Part shown: in pieces, positions 1 through 8,076 of the stretch
How positions within the stretch are numbered: the stretch's first letter is position 1
Layout: each line of letters opens with the position of its first letter
From: GWC2-40-17 sp035400705
Lineage (GTDB): Bacteria; Patescibacteriota; Patescibacteriia; Magasanikbacterales; UBA10003
Length of the DNA stretch: 22,464 nucleotides
NCBI GenBank assembly: GCA_035400705.1
Contig: DAOMZV010000015.1
Location: 1-22,464, forward strand
Reading direction: 5' to 3'
Made by a program: the position numbers and the translations under genes
The notes under the pieces: generated by a model
Seen by the model: only the letters and a program-made list of their open reading frames with translations
Databases searched by the model: none
What the model was told of the DNA's origin: nothing

Positions 1-2
1 CT

Positions 3-2762
3 AAAACCTTAATTTATGATATCTCTAATTTAAAAAATGTTGGCCAGTTTGCCAGTGATCTATGGAAAGTTAATGCGGCTTTAGCCCAAGACTTGCAGGA
101 CCTAAATTCTATTAAAAGTAATTTAGCTCTAACGCCACTTAAGGCAGCAGAACAGGCTGGGGAAGCCATAACTGATGCTTATGGAGAATCTCAAATGACT
201 TCTGGCGAAGTATATCAGCTCCTAAAACAGTTAGATTCCAATGGTGGTGGGTTAACAACGCCAGTAGCCCCTTCAACTGTTCCTAAAACAGTGGCGCCAG
301 AATTAGTTCTGGCTCCAGAAGTTAAATTAGATGATATTTTATTTTTAAACGAGACAACTAATGCTTTCGTCAACGGTAATTTAGTTAGTTCTTCTCCCGT
401 TTTTATTTCTAATGGCGGAGGTTCTTTTAGTGGTGGAGTTAGTTCCGAAATATCTTTAGCTGCATCTAATAATAACGAAGACAATTCTAATGTTGAAAAT
501 AATGAAAACAATTCTAGTAATGCTTCGTCTACGCCAGAAGTTGACCCTGATTCTTCTATCACCACTTCATCTACTTTAGAAAATACCGAAGATGGGGACA
601 GTAATACTTCTTCTACTGTTACTTCTACAATTGAGATTATTCCCGATGTAACTACTTCTAGTACTTCTTCTACTATTGATTGGGTGGATCCCGACCTTAA
701 TACCACCAGTACAACCTCGACTACTGAAGGAGAAACGGAAATCGTTACTTCTACACCGGAAAATGAACCAGCGCCTTTGGCTACTAATGGTTTGGTGGTT
801 ATTAATGAAATTGCCTGGGGTGGAACTCAGGCTGCAACCAATGATGAATGGTTAGAGTTGTATAATGCGGCTGATTTTGACATTGATCTATCCAGTTGGA
901 CATTAACAGATGGTAATGATTTGGAAGTTGTTTTTGCTACTTCTACCGTCATTGCTCGTGGTCAATATTTTTTATTGGAACGCACGAGTGATAATACTAT
1001 TAGCACCAAAACGGCGGACTTAGTTTATGTTGGTTCGTTACGGGATGGAGGTGAGAAATTAATTTTAAAAAATGGTGCCGGACAAGTAGTAGACGAGGTT
1101 AATTGTTTAGCCAAGTGGCTAGCCGGACGCAATATTTATGACAAAGAAACTATGGAGCGCAAAAGTGCCAGCCTTTCTGGCAGCGATCCACTTAATTGGC
1201 AAAATACCCCGATGGCTGTTTGGCAGGGAAAAGACGCTAATAATTTGCCTGTTGCCGGCACACCCGGTTCGGCTAATTCACCAGTTATTTATTTGACCGG
1301 TGAACTGTCGGCTGATCGAGTTTTGTCTTCCGGCAGATATATTCTTGGTAATTTAATAATTCCAGTAGGTAAAAAATTGGAAATTAGTGAGGGGGTTACA
1401 ATTATTGGTGGTTTAGCTTCTAATTTAAAAGTTTTTGGCCAACTCATCACTAATGGATCCACTGAGAATCCCGTTATCTTTACTGCTTACAAAGACTCGA
1501 GTGTGAGTGGTAGTTTTTACAAACAGGATGCTAATTGGGGTTATATTCAAATTTTATCTGGTGGACAAGGCGAATTTAAAAATACGCAATTTAATTATGG
1601 TAACAGTAAATGGGATAGTTCTCGCCCCAAAGGTTTGTTGTACGCAGAAAATAGTAATTTAATTTTAGGGGCGGTGGTGTTTGATAAAAATTTAAATGAG
1701 AAACCGCGTGGTGATTGGCCATTAGTCAATTCTGTTAATGCGGTTTTGGAAATTAAATATAGCCAGTTTTTGGATAGTCCTAAGGGATTGGTGATAAAAA
1801 ACGGTAGTTTAAACTTATTAGGTAACACTTTTGATGGACTGGGTTTATCGGCTTTAGAAGCAGAAGATGGAGGAGATTTTATAATAGAAAATAATACTTT
1901 TAAAAATTTAGGTTGGGAATATTTAAATCGGGAATATTGGGAAATGCCCCAGCCTTTAATTTCCCCGGTATATTTTAAGAATTTTTTGCCTAAAGAGATT
2001 AAAACTAATGTTTATGAAAATAACATTTTAAATTCTTGGGAAATTTTTGGTCGGTTGGGAACTAGCGGTCAGATTGATACTTTAGGGGAAGCACCAGCTA
2101 TCATGGGAACTTTGGAAATACCCGCGGGAATCAATTTAGAAGTTAAAGCTGGCAGTATAATTAAAATGGTTTTTGGTTCCAGTTTAAGAGTCTACGGGTC
2201 TTTAATTAGCCGTGGTACCCCTGACGGCAATCAAGTTATCTTTACTTCTATTCATGATGACGAATACGGTGAAGATTTAGATTTGGGTCAGCCATTAGAA
2301 ATTCAAACAGAAGGTAATGAGTGGTCACAAATTTTAATTCAGTCTGGGGAGGCTTCGGTTTTAGATGATACTTGGGTGCGCTACGCGAATGGTGTTACTG
2401 CTGCGGAAACAGCCGGTTCAGTTTTTGTGGGTGGTTTGGCTGGTAATAATGAAGGTTCGGCTGCGCCTTTTGCGGCTCATAATTTAACCATAGAATATTC
2501 TAGAGTACCAAGTGTTGCCTTACACTTAAAAGATGCTTACGGCGTAATTATTGATGGTTGTTTATTAAAAAATTATAGCAAACGAGTGTTTGATCTTAAT
2601 GGTTACACCGACGGAACCGGGATTTGGGTTAACGGTGGCAACCCTAAAATTTCTAATTGTGTGATTGATACATTTAATTTTGGTGTTCGTTTAAAACCAG
2701 AATCAACACCGGAGTTATCCAACATTGAATATTTTAATGTTGATTTTCCTCTCGGCCCTTAA
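3..2762 (+). CDS. LTD and parallel beta-helix surface protein (5' partial)
   Basis: The frame is open from base 3 with no stop before it, so the gene starts left of the window; a TTG at 93 is not a convincing start. The visible part has about 919 residues. Order: a helical stretch (bases 3-260), a Gly-rich patch, a Ser/Thr/Asn/Glu-rich linker (about 450-782, many STSST-like clusters), a lamin tail domain (about 783-1277, with VINEIAW, DEWLELYN and the closing GTPGSAN), then a long region of short hydrophobic/Gly/Asn turns typical of right-handed parallel beta-helix proteins. Two copies of a beta-helix entry motif (LIIPVGKKLEI near 1344 and LEIPAGINLEV near 2109), each followed by FGxL and PVIFT/QVIFT, suggest an internal duplication. 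No sortase motif or C-terminal membrane helix is present. LTD domains are common in secreted proteins; an extracellular or wall-associated role is inferred, with no enzymatic activity assigned. Confidence 0.8.
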   Translation, partial: KTLIYDISNLKNVGQFASDLWKVNAALAQDLQDLNSIKSNLALTPLKAAEQAGEAITDAYGESQMTSGEVYQLLKQLDSNGGGLTTPVAPSTVPKTVAPELVLAPEVKLDDILFLNETTNAFVNGNLVSSSPVFISNGGGSFSGGVSSEISLAASNNNEDNSNVENNENNSSNASSTPEVDPDSSITTSSTLENTEDGDSNTSSTVTSTIEIIPDVTTSSTSSTIDWVDPDLNTTSTTSTTEGETEIVTSTPENEPAPLATNGLVVINEIAWGGTQAATNDEWLELYNAADFDIDLSSWTLTDGNDLEVVFATSTVIARGQYFLLERTSDNTISTKTADLVYVGSLRDGGEKLILKNGAGQVVDEVNCLAKWLAGRNIYDKETMERKSASLSGSDPLNWQNTPMAVWQGKDANNLPVAGTPGSANSPVIYLTGELSADRVLSSGRYILGNLIIPVGKKLEISEGVTIIGGLASNLKVFGQLITNGSTENPVIFTAYKDSSVSGSFYKQDANWGYIQILSGGQGEFKNTQFNYGNSKWDSSRPKGLLYAENSNLILGAVVFDKNLNEKPRGDWPLVNSVNAVLEIKYSQFLDSPKGLVIKNGSLNLLGNTFDGLGLSALEAEDGGDFIIENNTFKNLGWEYLNREYWEMPQPLISPVYFKNFLPKEIKTNVYENNILNSWEIFGRLGTSGQIDTLGEAPAIMGTLEIPAGINLEVKAGSIIKMVFGSSLRVYGSLISRGTPDGNQVIFTSIHDDEYGEDLDLGQPLEIQTEGNEWSQILIQSGEASVLDDTWVRYANGVTAAETAGSVFVGGLAGNNEGSAAPFAAHNLTIEYSRVPSVALHLKDAYGVIIDGCLLKNYSKRVFDLNGYTDGTGIWVNGGNPKISNCVIDTFNFGVRLKPESTPELSNIEYFNVDFPLGP

Positions 2763-2765
2763 AAA

Positions 2766-2795
2766 TTGTTTTTTGCCAGAAGATTTTGCTATAAT
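2766..2795 (+). promoter_or_regulatory. Putative sigma70-type promoter for the O-antigen ligase-like gene
   Basis: A perfect TATAAT lies at 2790-2795, with TTGTTT at 2766-2771 as a weak -35 (3 of 6) and an 18-base spacer. Transcription would begin near 2802, about 27 bases before the ATG at 2829. This also supports the ATG at 2829 over the TTG at 2766, which would lie inside the promoter. AT-rich DNA gives chance TATAAT matches, so this is moderate evidence. Confidence 0.42.
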
Positions 2796-2828
2796 AAAGG
2801 CTTAGATGTTCTTATTATCAAACAAAAT

Positions 2829-5009
2829 ATGAAGGAAAAATATTTACGCTGGGCGATTAAGTTTTTAGTTTATGCTTCTTTTTTAACTCCGTTAATAGTG
2901 ATGGGTGATACTTTTGTTTTTCCTTTTGTTTTTCCCAAAGCAATTTATTTTAGAATTTTAGTAGAACTGATGTTGGGATTGTATATTTTGTTATGTTTTA
3001 TCAATAAAGAGTATCTTCCTAAATTAACTCCAGTAGTTATTAGCGTTTTAGTTTGGCTAGTAGCTTTATTTTTAGCCTCTCTTTTGGGTACCGATTTTAT
3101 TCGCAGCTTTTGGGGTAATTATGAAAGAATGAGTGGTTGGTTTACTTTAGCCCATTTTGCAGTTTATTTTTTGGTCATCACCTCGGTTTTTAAGACTTGG
3201 AATAGCTTAAAGTGGCTTTTGCGAGGCTTGCTACCGTTTAGTTTGTTAGTGGGCTTAACTGGCGTCAGTTTTTTATTGTCTGATAAATCCATTATGAAGA
3301 TTGGCGGTGGCGGCAGCTTAGGCAATCAGATTTATTTGGCTAACTACATGTTATTTTTTGTTTTTATCGCTTGGTATTTATTTAGAACAGAACAAAAATT
3401 AATTTGTCGGATTCTATCTTCATCCTGCCTGGTTATTCGTATTGCCATTATGATCTACAATGGCAAACGAGGTCCTTTTGTTGGCTTATTGGCAGGAATT
3501 TTTGTCGCCGCTTTGTTGTATAGCTTGTTTAGTAAAGTTAAAAAATGGAAAGTTATTGGGTTAAGTGTTTTAGGTGGGTTGATTATTTGTGGCAGTTTGG
3601 TAATGTTTTTTCGTCAAACAGAATTTGTGGGAAAAATTCCAGCCATTGGCTCAATTGCTAAAACCGAGATCAATTCTGGTACGGCCGAAACTCGCTTGAT
3701 TGCTTGGCAAATTGCTTGGCAGGCTTTTAAAGCCCGGCCGATCTTTGGTTGGGGAGTAGAGAATTTTTATTACGCTTTTAATCAGTATTATAACCCCAAA
3801 TCTTTAGAGCATGGTTATTATGAAACTTGGTTTGATCGAAGCCATAATATTTTTATGGATTATTTATCAACTACCGGTTTGATTGGTTTTATCAGTTACG
3901 TTGGAATTTTTGCGGTTTGTGGTTGGGTACTGGTAAAAAAATTTAAACGCCAAGAATTTCAATTGGATGAATTAGTTTTTTTCTCTGTTTTTTTAATTGG
4001 TTATGCCGTGCAGAATTTTTTTGTCTTTGATCATCTTAGTTCTTACCTGGTTTTCTTTTTGGTTTTGGCTTTATTAAATTTTTCTCCATCCGAGTCTCAA
4101 AAATTTTTAGAAAAGAATCGGGTGAAAAAAGATAGTGAAGAACATTTGCCGATTATAGTGGTTATTTTAGTAACAGTTGGAACAATTTTTTTGGTTTATC
4201 AAACTAATCTTTTGCCAGCTAAAGCTAATCAAGCAGATTTTGAATCTCAAGTTTTAATGCAGAAAGATTTTTCTGCTGGCTTGTCTAAGATGGAAAAAAC
4301 TCTTACTCTCAATCCTTATTATTTGGTTGATATTCGTAATGATTTTGCCAGAGCGGTAATTGCTCAATCACAAAATACCTCGGTAATTAAAACAGCGGAA
4401 TTTAAAGAAGCGGCCGAATTGGTTATTAAAGAATTAAAAAAGACCACCCAAGTTCATCCTTTAGAGTTGCAATCCATGATCACCTTGAGTCAGTATTATG
4501 GCTTATTTGGAGATTTGGATAAGGCTGAACAGACGTTAAAACAAGCCTTGGAATTAAGCCCTAAGCGGCAACAGCTTATTTATCTTTTAGTGAGAATTAA
4601 GGTTATGAAAAAAGATTATTCTGGAGCCATTGAATTATTGAATCAGGCAATTAAAGATGATGCTAAAATTCCGGATAATTATTGGTATTTATCGTTGATT
4701 TATATTGATTTAGGCGAACAGGCAAATTCTTACGACAATTTAAAATTGGCCGTGCAGTATAATAAGAGTTTTATTACTTCAGAATTAATTTTGGCAGGTA
4801 AAATTGCCAAACAAAACAAAGATTGGCTTTTGGCTCAAGAATTGTTAGAAAAGGCTTTGGTCGATAATCAAAATAATGTTTCAGTATTATCTAATCTATC
4901 AGAGGTTTATAATCAATTAGGGGATAAGGATAAGGCTCAGGAAATGTTAGATCGGGCAATCTTAAATAGTCCTAAAAGTTCGTCGACCGTTTCTTCTACA
5001 CGTTCTTAA
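2829..5009 (+). CDS. O-antigen ligase/polymerase-like membrane protein with C-terminal TPRs
   Basis: This 726-residue protein has about a dozen hydrophobic segments in residues 10-460, then a soluble C-terminal domain. The Wzy_C/O-antigen ligase (PF04932-type) signature is visible: GNYERMSGW (96-104), NGKRGPF (about 211-217), and FGWGVENF followed by RSHN (about 306-340). From about residue 480 to the end there are helical repeats with TPR spacing (for example DLDKAEQTLKQALELSP and DKDKAQEMLDRAILNSP). The family polymerises or ligates lipid-linked glycans on the outer face of the membrane; I cannot tell polymerase from ligase. Start: the frame extends to a TTG at 2766, but the ATG at 2829 fits the membrane start and the promoter. 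No Shine-Dalgarno motif precedes it. The gene ends at the bidirectional terminator at 5010-5038. Confidence 0.85.
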   Translation: MKEKYLRWAIKFLVYASFLTPLIVMGDTFVFPFVFPKAIYFRILVELMLGLYILLCFINKEYLPKLTPVVISVLVWLVALFLASLLGTDFIRSFWGNYERMSGWFTLAHFAVYFLVITSVFKTWNSLKWLLRGLLPFSLLVGLTGVSFLLSDKSIMKIGGGGSLGNQIYLANYMLFFVFIAWYLFRTEQKLICRILSSSCLVIRIAIMIYNGKRGPFVGLLAGIFVAALLYSLFSKVKKWKVIGLSVLGGLIICGSLVMFFRQTEFVGKIPAIGSIAKTEINSGTAETRLIAWQIAWQAFKARPIFGWGVENFYYAFNQYYNPKSLEHGYYETWFDRSHNIFMDYLSTTGLIGFISYVGIFAVCGWVLVKKFKRQEFQLDELVFFSVFLIGYAVQNFFVFDHLSSYLVFFLVLALLNFSPSESQKFLEKNRVKKDSEEHLPIIVVILVTVGTIFLVYQTNLLPAKANQADFESQVLMQKDFSAGLSKMEKTLTLNPYYLVDIRNDFARAVIAQSQNTSVIKTAEFKEAAELVIKELKKTTQVHPLELQSMITLSQYYGLFGDLDKAEQTLKQALELSPKRQQLIYLLVRIKVMKKDYSGAIELLNQAIKDDAKIPDNYWYLSLIYIDLGEQANSYDNLKLAVQYNKSFITSELILAGKIAKQNKDWLLAQELLEKALVDNQNNVSVLSNLSEVYNQLGDKDKAQEMLDRAILNSPKSSSTVSSTRS

Positions 5010-5038
5010 AAAAATTCCCGGAAAAACCGGGAATTTTT
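5010..5038. terminator. Bidirectional intrinsic terminator between convergent genes
   Basis: A perfect 12-base-pair inverted repeat: AAAAATTCCCGG (5010-5021), loop AAAAA (5022-5026), CCGGGAATTTTT (5027-5038). The GC-rich core is flanked by A and T tracts, so it can terminate in either direction. It begins directly after the TAA at 5007-5009 of the ligase-like gene, and its right end includes two bases of the minus-strand stop codon (5037-5039) of the facing glycosyltransferase. Confidence 0.88.
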
Positions 5039-6182
5039 AGTAAAGAGAAGAAGTGCGTTTAATAATTTCTGGTAAGTCGTACTTAGTAACCGCTTGGTGT
5101 GCTTTCTCAGCTAGATTTTTAGCTTGAACAGAATTTTGAATTAAGATTTTTATGGCTGTTGCTAAATCAGTTGGATTATTTAGTTCAACAAATAAAGCAC
5201 TTTCTTGATTTTTAAGAATTTCGGGAATAGCCCCAACCGCCGTGGTGATGATGGGGAGCTGAGCGGCCATCGCTTCTAAGATTGCAAAAGGAAAACCTTC
5301 TTTAGTGGAACAAAGAGTAAATAGATCGAAAACCTTAAGATACTGTTGGGCGTTAACTAAGGTACCAATTAAAAAAATATTTTTTTCTAGTTGTAAATCC
5401 AAAATCTTGGTTTGGAGATATTTTTTTTCTGGTCCGTCACCAATAATTACTACTTTTAAATTAGAAAGGTCCTTGATTTTAGCCAAAGCCTCAATTAGGG
5501 TATCTAGTTTTTTGGTTGGGTATAAATTAGCAATTGTGCCGATTAGGGTATCAGTTGGTTGGAGGTTGTTTTGAGTTAGGGCGTTGATTTTTTCCCAAGC
5601 AATTTTTTTATCAAGAAAGAAAATATTGGATAAATCAAGGCCGTTAGGGATGACAGAGATTTTATCAGATGTGGCAATTTTATTTTTTAAAGCAATAACT
5701 TTTTCTTTTTCTGATAAAACAATGGTGTGGTGTCTTAGTTTGCCGGACAATCTTTCTAAGAATAAAAATAATTGGCGTTTAAGCGGGGAGAGGGATTCTT
5801 CGAAAACCCAACCATGAGCGGTATAAATGATTTTAGGAGTTTTTTTAAACCAACCGGCTAAAGACCCAACCACCCCGGCTTTGGTGCTGTTAAGATGTAG
5901 AACATCAAAATTATTGTTTTTAATAAAATGGCCAATTTCTTTGACAGCCAGGTAGTCTTGAAAAAGGCCAATTTTTCTTTTAAGGTGGTTAAAAATAACC
6001 GTTTTAATGTTCTGGTTTTGAAGTTGTTTAACTAATTCTTGGGAATGACCGTCAGGCCCAATACCAACCGTAACATCAAAAACATCCTTTAAATTAGACG
6101 CTAAATTAAAGACATATTTTTGCGCGCCGCCCCATTCGGCTTGGGTAACTAAATAGAGAATTTTTTTCTTTTTTTCGACCAT
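5037..6182 (-). CDS. GT4 family glycosyltransferase
   Basis: A 381-residue GT-B fold glycosyltransferase of family GT4 (Glycos_transf_1 type), expected to transfer a sugar from a nucleotide-sugar to a membrane glycolipid on the cytoplasmic face. Seen: N-terminal ILYLVTQAEWGGAQ with the donor-loop GG (residues 18-19), TAHGWVFEE (121-129), VIPNGLD (177-183), the UDP-binding region with VIIGDGPEK (245-253), and the E-x7-E motif KEGFPFAILEAM (E295, E303). The frame could start at 6239, but that ATG lies in the -35 of the likely promoter; the ATG at 6182 matches the normal GT4 N-terminus and is preferred. It is a single-gene minus-strand unit facing the ligase-like gene, and is divergent from the UXS operon. 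Acceptor and donor cannot be read from sequence. Confidence 0.85.
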   Translation of the reverse strand: MVEKKKKILYLVTQAEWGGAQKYVFNLASNLKDVFDVTVGIGPDGHSQELVKQLQNQNIKTVIFNHLKRKIGLFQDYLAVKEIGHFIKNNNFDVLHLNSTKAGVVGSLAGWFKKTPKIIYTAHGWVFEESLSPLKRQLFLFLERLSGKLRHHTIVLSEKEKVIALKNKIATSDKISVIPNGLDLSNIFFLDKKIAWEKINALTQNNLQPTDTLIGTIANLYPTKKLDTLIEALAKIKDLSNLKVVIIGDGPEKKYLQTKILDLQLEKNIFLIGTLVNAQQYLKVFDLFTLCSTKEGFPFAILEAMAAQLPIITTAVGAIPEILKNQESALFVELNNPTDLATAIKILIQNSVQAKNLAEKAHQAVTKYDLPEIIKRTSSLY

Positions 6183-6186
6183 AATT

Positions 6187-6208
6187 AAATTGACTTTTGG
6201 GTCAATTT
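6187..6208. repeat. 8-bp inverted repeat, candidate operator
   Basis: AAATTGAC (6187-6194), a 6-base spacer, then GTCAATTT (6201-6208), a perfect inverted repeat. The left arm covers most of the -35 of the plus-strand promoter, and the right arm covers the expected start point of the minus-strand promoter. A repressor bound here could block both. It could equally be chance or form a small hairpin in the glycosyltransferase leader. No regulator gene lies in the window. Confidence 0.4.
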
Positions 6209-6218
6209 TGAGTATACT
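6190..6218 (+). promoter_or_regulatory. Putative promoter of the UXS-led operon
   Basis: TTGACT (6190-6195, 5 of 6 to the sigma70 -35), a 17-base spacer and TATACT (6213-6218, 5 of 6 to the -10). Transcription would start near 6225, about 42 bases before the ATG at 6267. Its -10 lies in the palindrome AGTATACT (6211-6218), which also supplies the -10 of the opposite promoter. Confidence 0.58.
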
Positions 6219-6239
6219 AAAAAAAGATTTTTTTCGCAA
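6211..6239 (-). promoter_or_regulatory. Putative promoter of the divergent GT4 gene
   Basis: Read on the minus strand: TTGCGA (6239-6234, 4 of 6), a 17-base spacer and TATACT (6216-6211, 5 of 6). The start point would fall near 6204, leaving a leader of about 22 bases before the ATG at 6182. The placement explains why the alternative start at 6239 is unlikely. Confidence 0.48.
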
Positions 6240-6266
6240 GAAAAAGCTAAATTTTTACATTTTAAT

Positions 6267-7217
6267 ATGGCCAAAAAAGGCAAAACAATTTTAGTAACTG
6301 GGGGCGCGGGATTTATCGGCTCACATTTATGTGAAGAATTATTAAAGCGGGGGAATAAGGTAGTCTGTTTAGATAATCTTTTTACAGGATCTAAGGAAAA
6401 TATTAAACCTCTGTTAAAGAATAAAAATTTTAAATTTATTCAGCAAGATATCATCAATCCTTTTTATCTTAAGGAGCGGATTGATCAGGTTTACAATTTG
6501 GCTTGTCCTGCTTCGCCAGTACATTATCAAGTTAATGCAATTCGTACAATTAAGGCCAATACTGTTGGAGTGATTAATGTTTTGGGTTTTGCCAAAGTGC
6601 ATCAGGCTAGGATTTTGCAGGCTTCTACTTCCGAAGTTTATGGCGATCCGATTGAACATCCCCAAACCGAGAGCTATCGTGGCAATGTTTCTACTATTGG
6701 TCCTCGCGCTTGTTACGATGAAGGAAAGCGAGTAGCCGAAACTTTAATGTTCGATTATCATCGTAAATGGGGTTTAGAAATCAAGGTGGTAAGAATTTTT
6801 AATACCTATGGTCCTAAGATGGCGGCTAATGATGGTCGGGTGGTTAGCAATTTTATTATTCAAGCCTTAACCAATCAACCGATCACGATTTATGGTTCGG
6901 GTAAACAAACTCGCAGTTTTTGTTTTGTGGATGACTTGGTTGAGGGTTTAATTAAGATGATGAATAGTTCAAAAAATTTCACTGGGCCGGTAAATTTAGG
7001 CAACCCTGGGGAGTTTACTATGATGGAATTAGCTGAAAAGGTTATTCGTTTGACTGGTTCGCAATCAAAAATTGTTTTTAAAAAGTTGCCCCAAGATGAT
7101 CCGCGACAACGTAAGCCAGATATTAGTTTAGCTAAAAGTAAATTAAAGTGGCAACCTAAGATTAACTTGGATTCCGGTTTGAAAAAAACTGTTCAATATT
7201 TTTCTGAAACTATTTAA
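6267..7217 (+). CDS. uxs: UDP-glucuronate decarboxylase (UDP-xylose synthase)
   Basis: A 316-residue extended short-chain dehydrogenase that in this family converts UDP-glucuronate to UDP-xylose with bound NAD. Seen: the Rossmann loop TGGAGFIGSH (11-20), the UXS-specific ACPASPVHYQ (79-88), QASTSEVYGDP (118-128, with E123), the catalytic Tyr-x3-Lys in ACYDEGKR (Y150, K154), RIFNTYGP (176-183), DGRVVSNF (189-196) and the QTRSFCFVDD segment (214-223). The length matches bacterial UXS, which lacks the N-terminal membrane part of the animal enzyme. The PASPVHYQ and CYDEGKR segments separate it from dTDP-glucose dehydratase and UDP-glucose epimerase. It is the first gene of the plus-strand operon; its substrate would come from the UDP-glucose dehydrogenase at 19304. 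The next ATG follows its stop by two bases. Confidence 0.88.
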   Translation: MAKKGKTILVTGGAGFIGSHLCEELLKRGNKVVCLDNLFTGSKENIKPLLKNKNFKFIQQDIINPFYLKERIDQVYNLACPASPVHYQVNAIRTIKANTVGVINVLGFAKVHQARILQASTSEVYGDPIEHPQTESYRGNVSTIGPRACYDEGKRVAETLMFDYHRKWGLEIKVVRIFNTYGPKMAANDGRVVSNFIIQALTNQPITIYGSGKQTRSFCFVDDLVEGLIKMMNSSKNFTGPVNLGNPGEFTMMELAEKVIRLTGSQSKIVFKKLPQDDPRQRKPDISLAKSKLKWQPKINLDSGLKKTVQYFSETI

Positions 7218-7219
7218 TT

Positions 7220-8074
7220 ATGTTTAAAGATTTGATAACCGAATTGCGTCCGCGGCAATGGATTAAAAATTTTTTTGTTTTTGCTCCATTAATTTTTGCC
7301 AAGAAATTTTTTGATTTAGATTCTTTGGAAAATTCTTTAGCTGCCTTCTTTTGTTTTTGCGCAGTGTCCAGTGGAGTTTATTTGATTAATGATCTGGTTG
7401 ATTTAGAGGCGGATCAAAAACATCCTCTTAAAAAAAATCGTCCTTTAGCCGCCGGTAAAATTAAAACAAGCACAGCTATTTTTTCGGCTATTTTATTTTT
7501 AATTTTAGGTATTGGTGGAGGATTTTTTATCAATCTAAATTTTGGGTTAGCTGTGCTCAGTTACCTAGTTCTTAATTTAGGCTATTCTTGGTATTTTAAG
7601 AAAAAAGTAATTTGGGATGTTATTTTTCCGGCTCTTGGTTTCGTTATTAGAGTAATTGCCGGGGCCGTGGCCATTAAGGTGGTTTTTTCTTCTTGGTTGT
7701 TATTGTGTACTTTTTTTCTGACGCTTTTTTTGGCGATCGGTAAAAGAAAAAATGAATTTTTAAATGTTAGTGGTAATAGCACCCGTGGAGTTTTGGCTTC
7801 TTATTCTTTATCTTTGTTAGATCAAATGTCAGTTGTGGTGTTACCTTCCACTTTGATTACTTATGCCCTATATACTTTTAGTTCTGGTCATAGTGTATGG
7901 CTAATTGGCACTATTCCTTTTGTGTTGTATGGGCTGTTTCGATATTTATTAATTGTGGATCGCAAACAAGAGAGCGATGACGGACCAACTGATGATTTAT
8001 TAATGGACCGGCCCTTGCAGATTACGGTTTTGGCTTGGGTGATGGTTGTCTTAATTATTTTAATTAAGTTGTAG
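7220..8074 (+). CDS. UbiA-family polyprenyl-phosphate phosphoribosyltransferase
   Basis: A 284-residue multi-pass membrane protein of the UbiA superfamily, most like decaprenyl-phosphate 5-phosphoribosyltransferase (Rv3806c type), which joins PRPP to a polyprenyl phosphate. Seen: the LRPRQWIKNFFVFAPL entry (9-24), the Mg-binding NDLVDLEAD (57-65, N-D-x2-D-x3-D), the RPLAAGKI loop (74-81), and the second-half signature with WDV (132-134), LGFVIRVIAGA (139-149), SSWLLLCTFFL (157-167) and IGKRKNEF (173-180). These segments separate it from the quinone and heme UbiA enzymes. In mycobacteria the product leads to decaprenyl-phosphoryl-arabinose; no DprE1/DprE2-like epimerase is visible here, so the lipid-linked ribose may be used directly or finished elsewhere. 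It sits between UXS and an SMR-like gene, with two-base gaps on both sides. Confidence 0.82.
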   Translation: MFKDLITELRPRQWIKNFFVFAPLIFAKKFFDLDSLENSLAAFFCFCAVSSGVYLINDLVDLEADQKHPLKKNRPLAAGKIKTSTAIFSAILFLILGIGGGFFINLNFGLAVLSYLVLNLGYSWYFKKKVIWDVIFPALGFVIRVIAGAVAIKVVFSSWLLLCTFFLTLFLAIGKRKNEFLNVSGNSTRGVLASYSLSLLDQMSVVVLPSTLITYALYTFSSGHSVWLIGTIPFVLYGLFRYLLIVDRKQESDDGPTDDLLMDRPLQITVLAWVMVVLIILIKL

Positions 8075-8076
8075 TT

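Noticed and set aside
215..706. A 163-codon open frame on the minus strand inside the surface-protein gene
   Set aside because: It mirrors the Ser/Thr/Asn-rich repeats of the plus-strand gene, has a low-complexity Val/Leu/Ser/Glu composition and no recognisable domain; the plus-strand frame is clearly the coding one.
2773..2795. TTGCCA as the -35 partner of TATAAT at 2790-2795
   Set aside because: The spacer is only 11 bases; TTGTTT at 2766 with an 18-base spacer is more plausible.
2766..2828. TTG start giving a 21-residue extension of the O-antigen ligase-like protein
   Set aside because: It overlaps the likely promoter and lies ahead of a better ATG at 2829 that begins the membrane domain.
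6183..6239. Longer start for the minus-strand GT4 gene
   Set aside because: The added 19 residues have no GT4 similarity, and the start codon would fall in the -35 box.
6267..7217. Annotating the epimerase-like gene as dTDP-glucose 4,6-dehydratase or UDP-glucose 4-epimerase
   Set aside because: The PASPVHYQ and ACYDEGKR segments are specific to UDP-glucuronate decarboxylases.
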